From Flemingiibacterium sp045579105 (GTDB taxonomy: Bacteria; Bacillota; Clostridia; Oscillospirales; CAG-272), in assembly GCA_045579105.1 (NCBI GenBank), contig JAZNLM010000009.1:1-26872 (forward strand): 26,872 nt of DNA. Direction: 5' to 3'. The stretch's first letter is position 1; the number at the start of each line of letters is the position of its first letter. A model generated the notes under the pieces. The model was not told the origin of the DNA. It did not search any database and saw nothing but the letters and a program-made list of their open reading frames with translations. The translations under genes were made by a program, and so were the position numbers. Shown here in pieces: positions 13,567-21,365 of this stretch.

Positions 13567-14925
13567 ATGAAAATCGCTATAATCGGTCTTGGAACTATAG
13601 GCCGAACGATACTTAAAACCCTCTCCGCAGAGGGCCACACCATAACCATAATTGACGAGAACAGAGATAAGATAGAAAGCCTTATTGAGAGATATGATGT
13701 CCAAGGTGTCGTTGGCAACGGAGCTTCGCTTGATATTCAGCGTGAGGCGGGCGTAAAAGACGTTGACGTGGCTATCGTTTTGACGGGAAGCGACGAGCTT
13801 AACGTATTTGCTTGTCTTGTCGCCAAGAAGCTGGGCGTTAAAAATACTGTCGCTCGTGTGAGAAATCCCGAATACCGTCGTCAGATACTTGAGATGAAGG
13901 ACGAGCTTGGAATTTCCATGATTGTAAATCCAGAGCAGGACACAGCTGCTGAAATTTTTCATCTTATACGCCTTCCTGAAATTGCAACGATTGAACGTTT
14001 TGCAAAGGGGAAGGCACTGCTTGTGGAGATTGTGGCTGAAAGAGGCTGTGCGCTCGTTGGAGAAACGCTTATTTCTCTTGGTAAAAAGCTTGAAACGCGT
14101 GTACTCATCTGTGCTGTTCAGAGAGGTGATGAGGTGTTTATTCCCTCGGGTAATTTCGTTATCGAAGAGGGTGACAGAGTACATTTTACGTCTGATGCCA
14201 AGGAACTTCGTGAGTTTTTGTCCGAGATAAATATTGTAAAATCTCCGCTTAAGAATATAATGATTGTTGGCGGCAGCAAGGTTGCATACTATCTTGCTGA
14301 CGAGCTTTCAAAAAAGAAGTACCAAATAAAGCTTATTGAGAGCAATAAAACAACGGCAGAGGAGCTTGCAGAGGCACTTCCAAAAGTAACAGTTATTAAC
14401 GGAAACGGAACGCGTCACGATCTTCTTATCGAAGAAGGCATAGACGCGATGGATGCATTTGTAGCGCTTACAGATATCGACGAAGAAAATATGATAGTTT
14501 CGATGTTCGCTAACAAGATGAATGTCAAAAAGACCATTATGCAGATTAAGAGCCAAAATCTTTACAGTATGCTCAACGAGCTTGGCATAAGCAACAACGT
14601 TTCTCCGAAGGATATTGTCGCTGACCGCGTCATAAGCTATGTGCGCGCGCTTGAAAACACCATCGGAAGCGAACTGTTAACGCTTTACCGCCTTGTTGGA
14701 AACCGTGTTGAAGCCATTGAGTTCCTTGCTAAAGAACAGCAACTGGCGATATATGACAAGCCTTTGCGTGAGCTTAATATCAAGAACAATTGTCTTGTGG
14801 CGTGTATTATAAGGGGGACGAAGGTAATAATTCCTGACGGTAACACTTGTATTCATCTTGGCGACAATGTCATAGTTGTAACTACACACAAGAAATTTGA
14901 CGAGCTTACTGATATTCTTGAATAA
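13567..14925 (+). CDS. trkA: Trk potassium uptake system NAD-binding subunit TrkA
   Basis: The 452-residue protein is the usual length for TrkA with two RCK repeats. Each repeat has a Rossmann TrkA_N domain followed by a TrkA_C domain. The first nucleotide motif is GLGTIGR (7-13) with an acidic residue at the end of strand 2 (IIDENRD); the second starts at about residue 230 with IMIVGGSKVAYYLADEL. The cytosolic TrkA ring binds NAD(H) or ATP and gates the membrane subunit TrkH. The ATG at 13567 follows AAGGGA by 11 nt. trkH starts 14 bp after the stop codon, so the two form an operon and a complete potassium uptake system. Confidence 0.96.
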   Translation: MKIAIIGLGTIGRTILKTLSAEGHTITIIDENRDKIESLIERYDVQGVVGNGASLDIQREAGVKDVDVAIVLTGSDELNVFACLVAKKLGVKNTVARVRNPEYRRQILEMKDELGISMIVNPEQDTAAEIFHLIRLPEIATIERFAKGKALLVEIVAERGCALVGETLISLGKKLETRVLICAVQRGDEVFIPSGNFVIEEGDRVHFTSDAKELREFLSEINIVKSPLKNIMIVGGSKVAYYLADELSKKKYQIKLIESNKTTAEELAEALPKVTVINGNGTRHDLLIEEGIDAMDAFVALTDIDEENMIVSMFANKMNVKKTIMQIKSQNLYSMLNELGISNNVSPKDIVADRVISYVRALENTIGSELLTLYRLVGNRVEAIEFLAKEQQLAIYDKPLRELNIKNNCLVACIIRGTKVIIPDGNTCIHLGDNVIVVTTHKKFDELTDILE

Positions 14926-14939
14926 GGCGGCACCTAGAT

Positions 14940-16481
14940 ATGAATTACAAAAAACTCGGAAAAATACTCGGCAAGATAATGATTCTTGAGGGTGTTCTGA
15001 TGCTTGCACCGCTTCTTGTTAGTTTTATTTATAACGAAGATGCGGCACACAAGCTTGCTTTTTTAGTGCCGATAGCAGCTCTTGCTATTTTAGGCTTTTT
15101 ACTCCAGCTCCCAAATCCAAAGCGTGATATACTTTACCAAAAGGAAGGCTTTGCGCTTACAGCTATGGTGTGGATAATAATGGCTCTTTTCGGAGCCGTA
15201 CCGTTTGTAATCAGCGGTGATGTACCAAACTATGTTAACGCTTGCTTTGAGATTTTGTCGGGGTTTACAACTACAGGCGCGAGCATAATAACGGATATTA
15301 CTGCACTCTCACATTCCATACTGTTCTGGCGAAGTTTTTCACATTGGATAGGCGGTATGGGTATTCTCGTGTTTGTGCTGATATTTATTCCCGAGAGCAA
15401 CGAAGGCTCGTCGATGCATCTGCTTCGTGCTGAAAGCCCGGGGCCACAGGTTGGTAAAATTGCCTCGCGAATGAAGGTTAACGCAAGGATACTTTATCTT
15501 ATCTATCTGGGACTTACTGTTATCGAAGTATGTGTTCTTATGTTGGACAAGCCCATCCCCGGATACGAAAACGATAAGTTTTTCTTTAGTTTGCTTGCAA
15601 CGTTCGGCTGTGCCGGTACGGGCGGCTTCGGATTTATCCCCGACAGTATGGCAATGTTTAACCCATTTTCACAGTACGTTATGGCGATATTCCTTCTTTT
15701 GTTCGGCTGCAACTTCGGGCTTTATTATCTGCTGCTTATTGGCAAGATCAAAGCGTTTTTTAAGAGCGAAGAATTCAAAAGCTATCTCTTTATTGTTATA
15801 TCTGCGGTTGCATTCGTATTCATAAGTCTTGTGTGGCGTTTCGAGTCGTTTCCGCAGGGGTACAGCATTGAAGAAGCGTTCCGGCATTCACTGTTTCAGG
15901 TGTCATCTCTCATTACAACCGCAGGATTTGCCACCACCGACTATAATGTATGGCCAATGCTTGGCATAACCACACTTGTTGTCGTTATGTTTATCGGCGG
16001 TATGGCTGGCTCAACCGCGGGTGGTATTAAGGTTTCGCGAATAGTTATTGCTATGAAAGGCGCATACGTAAATGTAAGAAAGCTTATCAATCCGCGCTAT
16101 GTTCCAAAAACAAAATTTGAAGAGAAGAGTCTTGAGGGAAGAACGATAAACGACGTATTTGCGTTTATAACGATGTATTTCTTTATTCTCGTGGCAACTG
16201 TATTTTTACTTTCACTCGATCCTATAAACGGACAGGTTGTGAATATCGTATCTGACGCCGGGGCTTATGAGGTTAAACACGGATTTTTCTCGAATTTCTC
16301 AGCCTCTCTTGCTTGTATTTCCAATATTGGCCCTGCGTTTGAAGCTGTTGGCCCGTATGCAAGCTACGTTGGATATAGTGCGTTCTCAAAGATAATTCTA
16401 ATGATAACCATGCTCATTGGACGACTTGAAATTTTGCCGGTGCTGATACTCTTTAGCCCAAAAACTTGGAAGAAAATATGA
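14940..16481 (+). CDS. trkH: Trk potassium uptake system membrane subunit TrkH
   Basis: The 513-residue polytopic channel protein has four M1-P-M2 repeats. The pore loops show the selectivity-filter glycines: TTTGAS, CAGTGGFG, TTAGFA and SNIGPAF. Further signs are FSHWIGGMGILVF after the first repeat and GGMAGSTAGGIK after the third, both typical of TrkH/KtrB. With TrkA it takes up K+ across the cytoplasmic membrane. The length and N-terminal extra helices favour TrkH over KtrB. The Shine-Dalgarno is modest (AAGGCGG), and translation is probably coupled to trkA. A terminator follows. Confidence 0.96.
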   Translation: MNYKKLGKILGKIMILEGVLMLAPLLVSFIYNEDAAHKLAFLVPIAALAILGFLLQLPNPKRDILYQKEGFALTAMVWIIMALFGAVPFVISGDVPNYVNACFEILSGFTTTGASIITDITALSHSILFWRSFSHWIGGMGILVFVLIFIPESNEGSSMHLLRAESPGPQVGKIASRMKVNARILYLIYLGLTVIEVCVLMLDKPIPGYENDKFFFSLLATFGCAGTGGFGFIPDSMAMFNPFSQYVMAIFLLLFGCNFGLYYLLLIGKIKAFFKSEEFKSYLFIVISAVAFVFISLVWRFESFPQGYSIEEAFRHSLFQVSSLITTAGFATTDYNVWPMLGITTLVVVMFIGGMAGSTAGGIKVSRIVIAMKGAYVNVRKLINPRYVPKTKFEEKSLEGRTINDVFAFITMYFFILVATVFLLSLDPINGQVVNIVSDAGAYEVKHGFFSNFSASLACISNIGPAFEAVGPYASYVGYSAFSKIILMITMLIGRLEILPVLILFSPKTWKKI

Positions 16482-16498
16482 CGTGTGTATATAAAATG

Positions 16499-16527
16499 AA
16501 AAAGCTGCCTTTTATAGGCAGCTTTTT
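16499..16527. terminator. Bidirectional terminator between trkH and tRNA-Gln
   Basis: A perfect 11-bp stem (16499-16509/16517-16527) with a 7-nt loop; the A5/T5 ends act as T-tracts on both strands. It ends trkH on the plus strand and lies 1 nt past the CCA of tRNA-Gln on the minus strand. Confidence 0.92.
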
Positions 16528-16528
16528 G

Positions 16529-16605
16529 TGGCAGGGATAGTTGGACTCGAACCAACGCGTGCAGGAGTCAAAGTCCTGTGCCTTTACCGACTTGGCTATA
16601 TCCCT
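16529..16605 (-). tRNA. tRNA-Gln, anticodon UUG
   Basis: A 77-nt cloverleaf with encoded CCA (16531-16529). The acceptor stem AGGGATA/TATCCCT is 16605-16599 with 16539-16533. The D-arm is GCCAAGTCGGTAAAGGC, and the anticodon stem CAGGA/TCCTG has loop CTTTGAC with anticodon TTG at 16571-16569. The T-arm is GTTGGTTCGAGTCCAAC. It reads CAA and, by wobble, CAG. The D-arm sequence also matches glutamine tRNAs of Firmicutes. Confidence 0.95.
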
Positions 16606-16617
16606 TCGTACCGAAAT

Positions 16618-16646
16618 AGTATATCACACAAAACTCTTTTTGTCAA
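16618..16646 (-). promoter_or_regulatory. Promoter of tRNA-Gln
   Basis: On the minus strand a perfect TTGACA (16646-16641), 17 bp, TATACT (16623-16618). Transcription would start about 6 nt before the mature 5' end. Confidence 0.88.
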
Positions 16647-16695
16647 GACTTCCCATGAAATTTGAGTGTAGCGTTGGTACTATTGAAATTTACTA

Positions 16696-16724
16696 TTGAC
16701 TATACGTGCAGAGTGGTGTATAAT
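16696..16724 (+). promoter_or_regulatory. Promoter of the corA-type gene
   Basis: TTGACT (16696-16701), 17 bp, TATAAT (16719-16724). It lies back to back with the tRNA-Gln promoter. Confidence 0.85.
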
Positions 16725-16771
16725 AAAATTATGATGTAATACTATGATAATGTGTTTGGGAGGTGTCGAAA

Positions 16772-17722
16772 ATGATCAAATACTATGTTGAAGATAAAGA
16801 TAGCCACGAAATTCTTGAGTGTATGGCTCCCGAGCCGAGCTGTTGGGTTTCTCTTATAGATCCTAACGCTGACGAGATACGCGACACTGCGGCAGATTTT
16901 GACATTCCGCCCGAAGCTATTAGAACGGCACTTGACCTGGATGAGCGTTCGCGTGTGGAGTGGGACGACAATTACAAGATGATACTCGTAAATATCCCAA
17001 CCCGTGAAGAGGACACAGAGCGTGAGCTTTATACTACAATACCGCTTGGTATTATTCTCACAGGAGACTGTGTTATTACTGTATGTTCAAAAGATTCACA
17101 CGTTTTGCGTGGATTTGAAAACGGCACCGAGCGTGATTTTCACCCCGGCAAGCAGTCACGTTTTATCTTTCAGATACTCTATGCAATAGCGCGCAGATAT
17201 CTTATCTATCTGCGACTTATTGAGAAAAAGTCAGACAATACCGAGCTTAATTTTGCAAGAGGGCAGAAGAATAAGCAGCTCCTCGAGCTTATGAAACTTG
17301 AAAAATCGCTCGTTTATTTTACTGTTGGACTGCGTTCAAACGAGGCGGTGCTCGAGAAGCTTGTCCGAACTGATTTCTTAAAAAAATACGCAGAGGACAC
17401 CGAGCTTCTTGAAGATGCAATCGTCGAAAACAAACAGGCTATCGAGATGGCGAAGATTAACACGGACATTCTTGAAAGTATGTCGGGGACTTTTGCGTCG
17501 GTCATTTCAAACAACCTTAACGTGGCTATGAAGGTGCTTGCGATAGTAACCGTTGTAATGGCTATACCGACGATGATATTCTCGGCTTACGGTATGAACG
17601 TATCGGCAGAATATATGCCGCTTGCGAACAGTCCTGTTGGTTTTCCGGTAATTATCGGTGGTTCTATTGCAGCAAGTCTTATCGCGATATTTATTATTCT
17701 TCGCATAAAGCTGTTTAAATAA
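16772..17722 (+). CDS. corA: CorA family divalent cation transporter
   Basis: The 316-residue protein has a long cytosolic N-terminal alpha/beta funnel with an extended helix (about 140-245), two C-terminal membrane helices (about 250-271 and 290-312), and the family signature YGMN (273-276) at the end of the first helix. The pentamer conducts Mg2+ (or Co2+/Ni2+) into the cell; selectivity cannot be decided from sequence. The ATG at 16772 is chosen because GGAGG (16759-16763) ends 8 nt before it; an in-frame GTG at 16763 would overlap that site. It is monocistronic, with its own promoter and terminator. Confidence 0.95.
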   Translation: MIKYYVEDKDSHEILECMAPEPSCWVSLIDPNADEIRDTAADFDIPPEAIRTALDLDERSRVEWDDNYKMILVNIPTREEDTERELYTTIPLGIILTGDCVITVCSKDSHVLRGFENGTERDFHPGKQSRFIFQILYAIARRYLIYLRLIEKKSDNTELNFARGQKNKQLLELMKLEKSLVYFTVGLRSNEAVLEKLVRTDFLKKYAEDTELLEDAIVENKQAIEMAKINTDILESMSGTFASVISNNLNVAMKVLAIVTVVMAIPTMIFSAYGMNVSAEYMPLANSPVGFPVIIGGSIAASLIAIFIILRIKLFK

Positions 17723-17724
17723 CC

Positions 17725-17749
17725 AAAAGGAGCCTTACGGCTCCTTTTT
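17725..17749. terminator. Bidirectional terminator between corA and the Dabb gene
   Basis: A 10-bp stem AAAAGGAGCC/GGCTCCTTTT (17725-17734/17739-17748) with a 4-nt loop. It starts 3 nt after the corA stop and overlaps the convergent Dabb gene's stop codon (17750-17748). Confidence 0.9.
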
Positions 17750-18038
17750 ATATCTCAAAATCCACCGCAACGCTTGAAGCGGTCACGGCGTGCATATGCG
17801 TTTTAACAATCTCGCAATGGTATTTGTCGCTCTGGTAAGCGTCAAGTGCGGCTCGGTCATTGACGGTGACGGAGAGGTATATGTCATACGAGCGCGGCGA
17901 GTGAAGCATATCCACACCGACCTCGATGTCACGTATCATCGGTACGGTACCGACCATTGAGAGAAGTACTTCTTTGCATTTTAGGCACGCTGCTTCTGTG
18001 GGTTCTGCAAGCTTAAAGCATACGATATGTTTTATCAT
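17748..18038 (-). CDS. Dabb-domain (stress-responsive alpha/beta barrel) protein
   Basis: The 96-residue protein fits the dimeric alpha/beta barrel (Dabb) family: the opening MIKHIVCFKL, the PMIRDIEVGVDM segment, a strand YDIYLSVTVNDRAALDAYQ and the final HxxV-type motif (KTHMHAVTASSVAVDFEI in part). These small cytosolic proteins dimerise through their beta-sheets. Some are enzymes or monooxygenase-like, but most have no assigned function. The ATG at 18038 is supported by AAAGGGGG about 7 nt upstream and by the family N-terminus; an upstream frame to 18284 lies over the promoter and is not coding. It is monocistronic. Confidence 0.9.
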   Translation of the reverse strand: MIKHIVCFKLAEPTEAACLKCKEVLLSMVGTVPMIRDIEVGVDMLHSPRSYDIYLSVTVNDRAALDAYQSDKYHCEIVKTHMHAVTASSVAVDFEI

Positions 18039-18069
18039 TTTTATTCCCCCTTTGGATATATTATATCTC

Positions 18070-18098
18070 ATTATACCATTTTGCAAGGATAAAATCAA
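18070..18098 (-). promoter_or_regulatory. Promoter of the Dabb gene
   Basis: On the minus strand TTGATT (18098-18093), 17 bp, TATAAT (18075-18070). Confidence 0.82.
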
Positions 18099-18126
18099 TA
18101 CACGTGCCGAAAAAAACGCATTTCTC

Positions 18127-18155
18127 TTGACAAAAGTGCAAAATAATGGTATCAT
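18127..18155 (+). promoter_or_regulatory. Promoter of the DUF1292 gene
   Basis: TTGACA (18127-18132), 17 bp, TATCAT (18150-18155). It is divergent from the Dabb promoter, with 28 bp between the -35 boxes. Confidence 0.82.
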
Positions 18156-18191
18156 ATTACTGTTAAAATAACATTGTGAAAGGATACTATC

Positions 18192-18485
18192 ATGGCTGAC
18201 GAAATTTTTGAAACCGAAGATATATACACCCTGACTGACGAGGACGGTACCGAAATGAACTTCAAGCTCCTCGCAGAAGCACAAATCGAGGGTGTAACTT
18301 ATCTAGCACTCATTCCCGAAGAGGATAATGAAGCAGAGGAGTATGTTATCTTAAAGCTGGTTCAGGACGAAAACGGTGAACAGCTCCTCGTAACCATCGA
18401 CGACGATGAGGAGTTTGACCGCATTGCGGATTTCTTCGAGGATGAGCTTTTCGGCGAAGTTGACTACGACGGCGAAGACAAGTAA
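18192..18485 (+). CDS. DUF1292 (YrzB-like) protein
   Basis: The 97-residue, strongly acidic protein has the DUF1292 layout: DIYTLTDEDGTEMNF, then KLLAEAQIEGVTYLALIP, YVILKLVQDENGEQLLVTI and an acidic C-terminal DEEFDRIADFFED segment. It is a small beta-rich cytosolic protein of unknown function found in most Firmicutes. In many relatives it sits next to ruvX/yrrK; here it stands alone with its own promoter and terminator. The ATG follows GAAAGGA by 8 nt. Confidence 0.9.
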   Translation: MADEIFETEDIYTLTDEDGTEMNFKLLAEAQIEGVTYLALIPEEDNEAEEYVILKLVQDENGEQLLVTIDDDEEFDRIADFFEDELFGEVDYDGEDK

Positions 18486-18494
18486 TAGAAGATT

Positions 18495-18522
18495 AAAAGC
18501 CTTTACTTTTGTGAGGGCTTTT
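18495..18522 (+). terminator. Terminator of the DUF1292 gene
   Basis: AAAAGCC (18495-18501) pairs with GGCTTTT (18516-18522), followed by a T-rich tract (GCTTTTTG). The loop is long (14 nt), so strength is moderate. Confidence 0.7.
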
Positions 18523-18558
18523 GCTTTTTGCTTTATATCAGCTTTTTTATAAAAACAC

Positions 18559-18587
18559 TTGTATTTTTTATAGAAACGTGATATACT
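18559..18587 (+). promoter_or_regulatory. Promoter of the 6S-like RNA
   Basis: TTGTAT (18559-18564), 17 bp, TATACT (18582-18587). Transcription would begin near 18594, and no start codon with a ribosome binding site follows for nearly 300 nt. Confidence 0.7.
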
Positions 18588-18593
18588 ATATGT

Positions 18594-18818
18594 AGACAAA
18601 TACACAAGCAAAAGCAGTAAAACTTCCTGCCCTGTGCGTGATGTACAAGTTATAAAAACCCACAAAAGAAATAAATGGAGTCCGGCCTTCACCCTGTGGG
18701 AATGCAGACCTCCCGACCACTCCTGAATTGTGAGATAATGCTCTGCACGAGTGACTCGGACGTTGGGAGCACAAAGCGGGTGAGAGGACACCAGCCTTGC
18801 ACATGCAGGGTTTTCTTT
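18594..18818 (+). ncRNA. ssrS: Rod-shaped structured RNA, probable 6S RNA
   Basis: The 394-bp gap before the rlmD-type gene holds a promoter, this GC-rich non-coding stretch and a terminator. Distant segments pair in nested order: CCCTG + ATGTACAAG (18630-18634, 18641-18649) with CTTGCACAT + CAGGG (18796-18804, 18806-18810); GTCC with GGAC (18680-18683/18786-18789); TTCACCC with GGGTGAG (18688-18694/18778-18784); TGTG with CACA (18695/18770); CTCCC with GGGAG (18710-18714/18765-18769); CACTC with GAGTG (18718-18722/18749-18753). The result is one long hairpin of about 180 nt with an asymmetric internal bubble, as in 6S RNA, which binds SigA-RNA polymerase. The SRP RNA GGAA-tetraloop domain is absent. 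A local stem CCTTGC/GCAGGG followed by TTTTCTTT can act as terminator. The 6S identity is an inference; the structured RNA is better supported. Confidence 0.6.
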
Positions 18819-18879
18819 ACTTGTAACACACGGCATGGCGGGGTTTTTGTATACCTGAATTTACATATTCGGAGAAGTT

Positions 18880-20295
18880 ATGAAACAGAAAAATCCTTCA
18901 AAGAAAAATGAAATAGTAGAGCTTTCGATAACCGATATAAACAATCTTGGTTGCGGTGTCGGACGCGTGAGAGGTGTTGTAACATTCGTTTCGGGCGCGG
19001 TTACGGGCGATGAACTTCTTGTGCGTATTATCAAGGTTGCCTCCGATTACAATGTTGGCAAAATTGAGAAGATAATCAAAGCATCACCGCATCGCACTGA
19101 GCCCGGATGCTCTGCAGCGAAGCGCTGCGGCGGATGTGTTTACCGCTACGTTACCTATGAGCACGAGCTTGAACTAAAGCGCGGACGTGTTATCGCCGCT
19201 ATGAAAAAAGCCGGGCTTGACAATATAAATGTTGGCCAGGTACTTCACACCGGTGAACTTGACGGTTATCGCAACAAGGCACAGTATCCCGTAGGCTCGG
19301 TGAGATTTGGCAAGGGAAGTGATACTGTATATAAGACCGCTATAGGCTTTTATGCAGAAAAATCACACGATATAATCCCATGCGTTTTTGAGGACGATTC
19401 CTGCCGACTTCAGCCGGAGATATTTGGTGAAATTGCGGATTTTGTACGTGTTTGGATGGACGAAAACAAGTTGGCAGCGTACAACGAGGAAACCGAGGAC
19501 GGTGTGATGCGGCATTTGTACCTTCGCCGTTCGGAAACAACGGGCGAGGTTATGCTGTGCTTCGTGGTCAACGAGCGCAGTGACAAAATTAAAGCCTTAA
19601 CCAAGGCTGTGTGCGAGCGTTTTGCGGATATTGCGAGCGTGTTTGAAAACGTAAACTCTAAAAATACAAATGTAGTTCTCGGACGTGAATATCATCTTCT
19701 TTATGGTAAGGAAATGCTGACGGACAAGCTGTGCGGCAGAACTTTTGAAATTTCGCCGCAGTCGTTCTGGCAGGTTAACCGCAAGGGCGCGGAAATGCTT
19801 TACAGAAAAGCGGCAGAGCTTGCCGATATCAAAGCAGGCGAGCGTGTATTAGACCTTTTCTGCGGTATCGGAACGGTTGGAATGTCTGTGTGCACGCCTG
19901 ACGTGAAGCTTTACGGAATTGAGATTGTCCCCCAGGCGGTTGAAAATGCGCGTAAAAATGCGGCGCGCAACGGCTTTGAAAATGCTGAATTTGTTTGTGC
20001 AGATGCGGCAGATCCTTTAGATTTTGACAAGCACCTCACGCATATTGCAGAAGGCGGTCTTGATGCGGTAATCCTCGATCCGCCCAGAAAGGGGTGTTCG
20101 CCTGAGCTTCTTGAAAAACTCAGGGCAATCGTGCCGAAGCGTATTGTTTACATCTCGTGTAACCCCGACACCCTCGCGCGTGACATAGCGCTTCTTGACG
20201 GCGCGTACAAATGCGATGCTGTAACGCCTGTGGATATGTTCCCTCGAACTGGGCACTGTGAGGCTGTGTGTCTTTTAAAGAGGTGCAACCAATGA
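18880..20295 (+). CDS. rlmD: 23S rRNA (uracil-C5)-methyltransferase, RlmD/RlmCD (RumA) family
   Basis: The 471-residue protein has an N-terminal TRAM domain (about 9-66) and a 4Fe-4S cysteine set C77, C83, C86 (CGGC) and C168. The C-terminal SAM-dependent methyltransferase domain has FCGIGTVG as motif I, ILDPPRKGC, the catalytic cysteine C427 in ISCNPDTLARD and the general base region GHCEAV. Enzymes of this family methylate C5 of uracils in 23S rRNA (U1939, and in Bacillus also U747). Firmicutes often have two paralogues, so the exact target is uncertain. The ATG follows GGAGAAG closely. The downstream acyltransferase gene overlaps its stop codon by 4 bp. Confidence 0.95.
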   Translation: MKQKNPSKKNEIVELSITDINNLGCGVGRVRGVVTFVSGAVTGDELLVRIIKVASDYNVGKIEKIIKASPHRTEPGCSAAKRCGGCVYRYVTYEHELELKRGRVIAAMKKAGLDNINVGQVLHTGELDGYRNKAQYPVGSVRFGKGSDTVYKTAIGFYAEKSHDIIPCVFEDDSCRLQPEIFGEIADFVRVWMDENKLAAYNEETEDGVMRHLYLRRSETTGEVMLCFVVNERSDKIKALTKAVCERFADIASVFENVNSKNTNVVLGREYHLLYGKEMLTDKLCGRTFEISPQSFWQVNRKGAEMLYRKAAELADIKAGERVLDLFCGIGTVGMSVCTPDVKLYGIEIVPQAVENARKNAARNGFENAEFVCADAADPLDFDKHLTHIAEGGLDAVILDPPRKGCSPELLEKLRAIVPKRIVYISCNPDTLARDIALLDGAYKCDAVTPVDMFPRTGHCEAVCLLKRCNQ

Positions 20296-21293
20296 AAAAA
20301 TACAAAGAAATAACTTTGATGAGCGCATTTTTGTGCCTTGCGGTAATTATGATACATATTACCGCTGTACCAGCAACCTCGCTTGAATGGGGAAGTGTGG
20401 CGCATAAGATAATGTTCGCTGTAAACAAAGCGTTTGCATTTGCCGTGCCAGGATTTATATTTTTAAGCGGATTTAAACTTTATTCTAAGTACGGCGGACA
20501 AAAAATGTCGGTCCTCGAATTCTTTCGTGGTAGACTCCTAAAAATTGTTGTGCCGTATCTTATAGGTGTTGCCTTGTATTTTGTATGTATGCTTACCGTT
20601 GGTTGGGTGACTTTTGCAAAATTGCCCGAATACGTATTTCTCGGTACTATAGCGGCACATTTTTACTACGTTGTTATAGCGGTGCAGCTATATCTGATAT
20701 TTCCTCTTCTAAGGTGGCTTTTTGATAAGCTTCCAATAACTGTGACGATAATATCACTTGCATCCACAGTTCTGCTTAATCAGTTTGTTTGGTTTGCTTA
20801 TTCTGACAGATTTTTTGCGACTTATCTCTTCTATTTTGTGCTCGGCATGCTGTTTGCCAGATATAAATTTTATACAAAGACAAAAGTATTTGGAATAACA
20901 AGCATAATTGCTTCGACGTCAGTTGGAGTATGGCATTTTACGGTGTATTATAATGCACTTGGGACAAATGTAATGTATAAATGGTATGGAGCTGTAAACA
21001 TTCTGTATGTCACTCTTTCAATCGTAGCACTTATCAGTATTTTCGCGTGGATTAGCAGGCTTGATGTCATATACAAGCTTGCGCGCATTCTCGACAGCGC
21101 ATCGTATGATATATACCTTTATCATTTATTGCCAGTGACGTTTATACAGGCGTATGTAACGCCCCGCCTCGAGCTGTCTATACGTGAGCAGTTTATAATT
21201 TCTTTTGTCGCGATATATGGATTAGTATTTGCATACGCATATCTCAAAAATAAGCTTACAGAATATATGAAAAACAAAAAAACCGCCGTGTAG
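20292..21293 (+). CDS. Acyltransferase 3 family membrane protein
   Basis: The 333-residue integral membrane protein has about ten helices. The first helix carries the family's catalytic-type histidine H22 (AVIMIHITAVP), the second region has FLSGFKLYSKY followed by a basic cytosolic FFRGRLLKIVVPYL segment, and a later helix ends DIYLYHLLPVTF, all features of the Acyl_transf_3 (OafA/WecH) family. Members O-acylate cell-surface glycans or lipids using acyl-CoA; the acceptor is unknown. The start at 20292 forms an ATGA overlap with the methyltransferase stop, with AGAGGTG upstream, which implies translational coupling. An in-frame ATG at 20268 inside rlmD is less likely. Confidence 0.9.
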   Translation: MKKYKEITLMSAFLCLAVIMIHITAVPATSLEWGSVAHKIMFAVNKAFAFAVPGFIFLSGFKLYSKYGGQKMSVLEFFRGRLLKIVVPYLIGVALYFVCMLTVGWVTFAKLPEYVFLGTIAAHFYYVVIAVQLYLIFPLLRWLFDKLPITVTIISLASTVLLNQFVWFAYSDRFFATYLFYFVLGMLFARYKFYTKTKVFGITSIIASTSVGVWHFTVYYNALGTNVMYKWYGAVNILYVTLSIVALISIFAWISRLDVIYKLARILDSASYDIYLYHLLPVTFIQAYVTPRLELSIREQFIISFVAIYGLVFAYAYLKNKLTEYMKNKKTAV

Positions 21294-21302
21294 GCGGTTT
21301 TT
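21278..21302. terminator. Bidirectional terminator after the acyltransferase gene
   Basis: A perfect 10-bp stem AAAAACCGCC/GGCGGTTTTT (21278-21287/21293-21302) with a 5-nt loop spans the acyltransferase stop codon. On the minus strand it is followed by a long T-tract, so it can also end the EamA gene 63 bp away. The short gap 21303-21365 shows nothing else. Confidence 0.9.
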
Positions 21303-21365
21303 ATATTATACCAATAAGATGGTTGTTTTGATATTATGCTTTTTTTGCTCTGCTCAGGTTATTGC

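Noticed and set aside
13546..14184. 212-residue minus-strand open frame
   Set aside because: It lies opposite the conserved TrkA sequence and has no family-like features.
18039..18284. N-terminal extension of the Dabb protein
   Set aside because: The extension would cover the Dabb promoter and the opposite DUF1292 promoter and start; the family N-terminus and Shine-Dalgarno are at 18038.
18594..18818. SRP RNA as identity of the structured RNA
   Set aside because: The conserved GNRA-capped helix 8 with its purine-rich internal loops is not present at the apical end.
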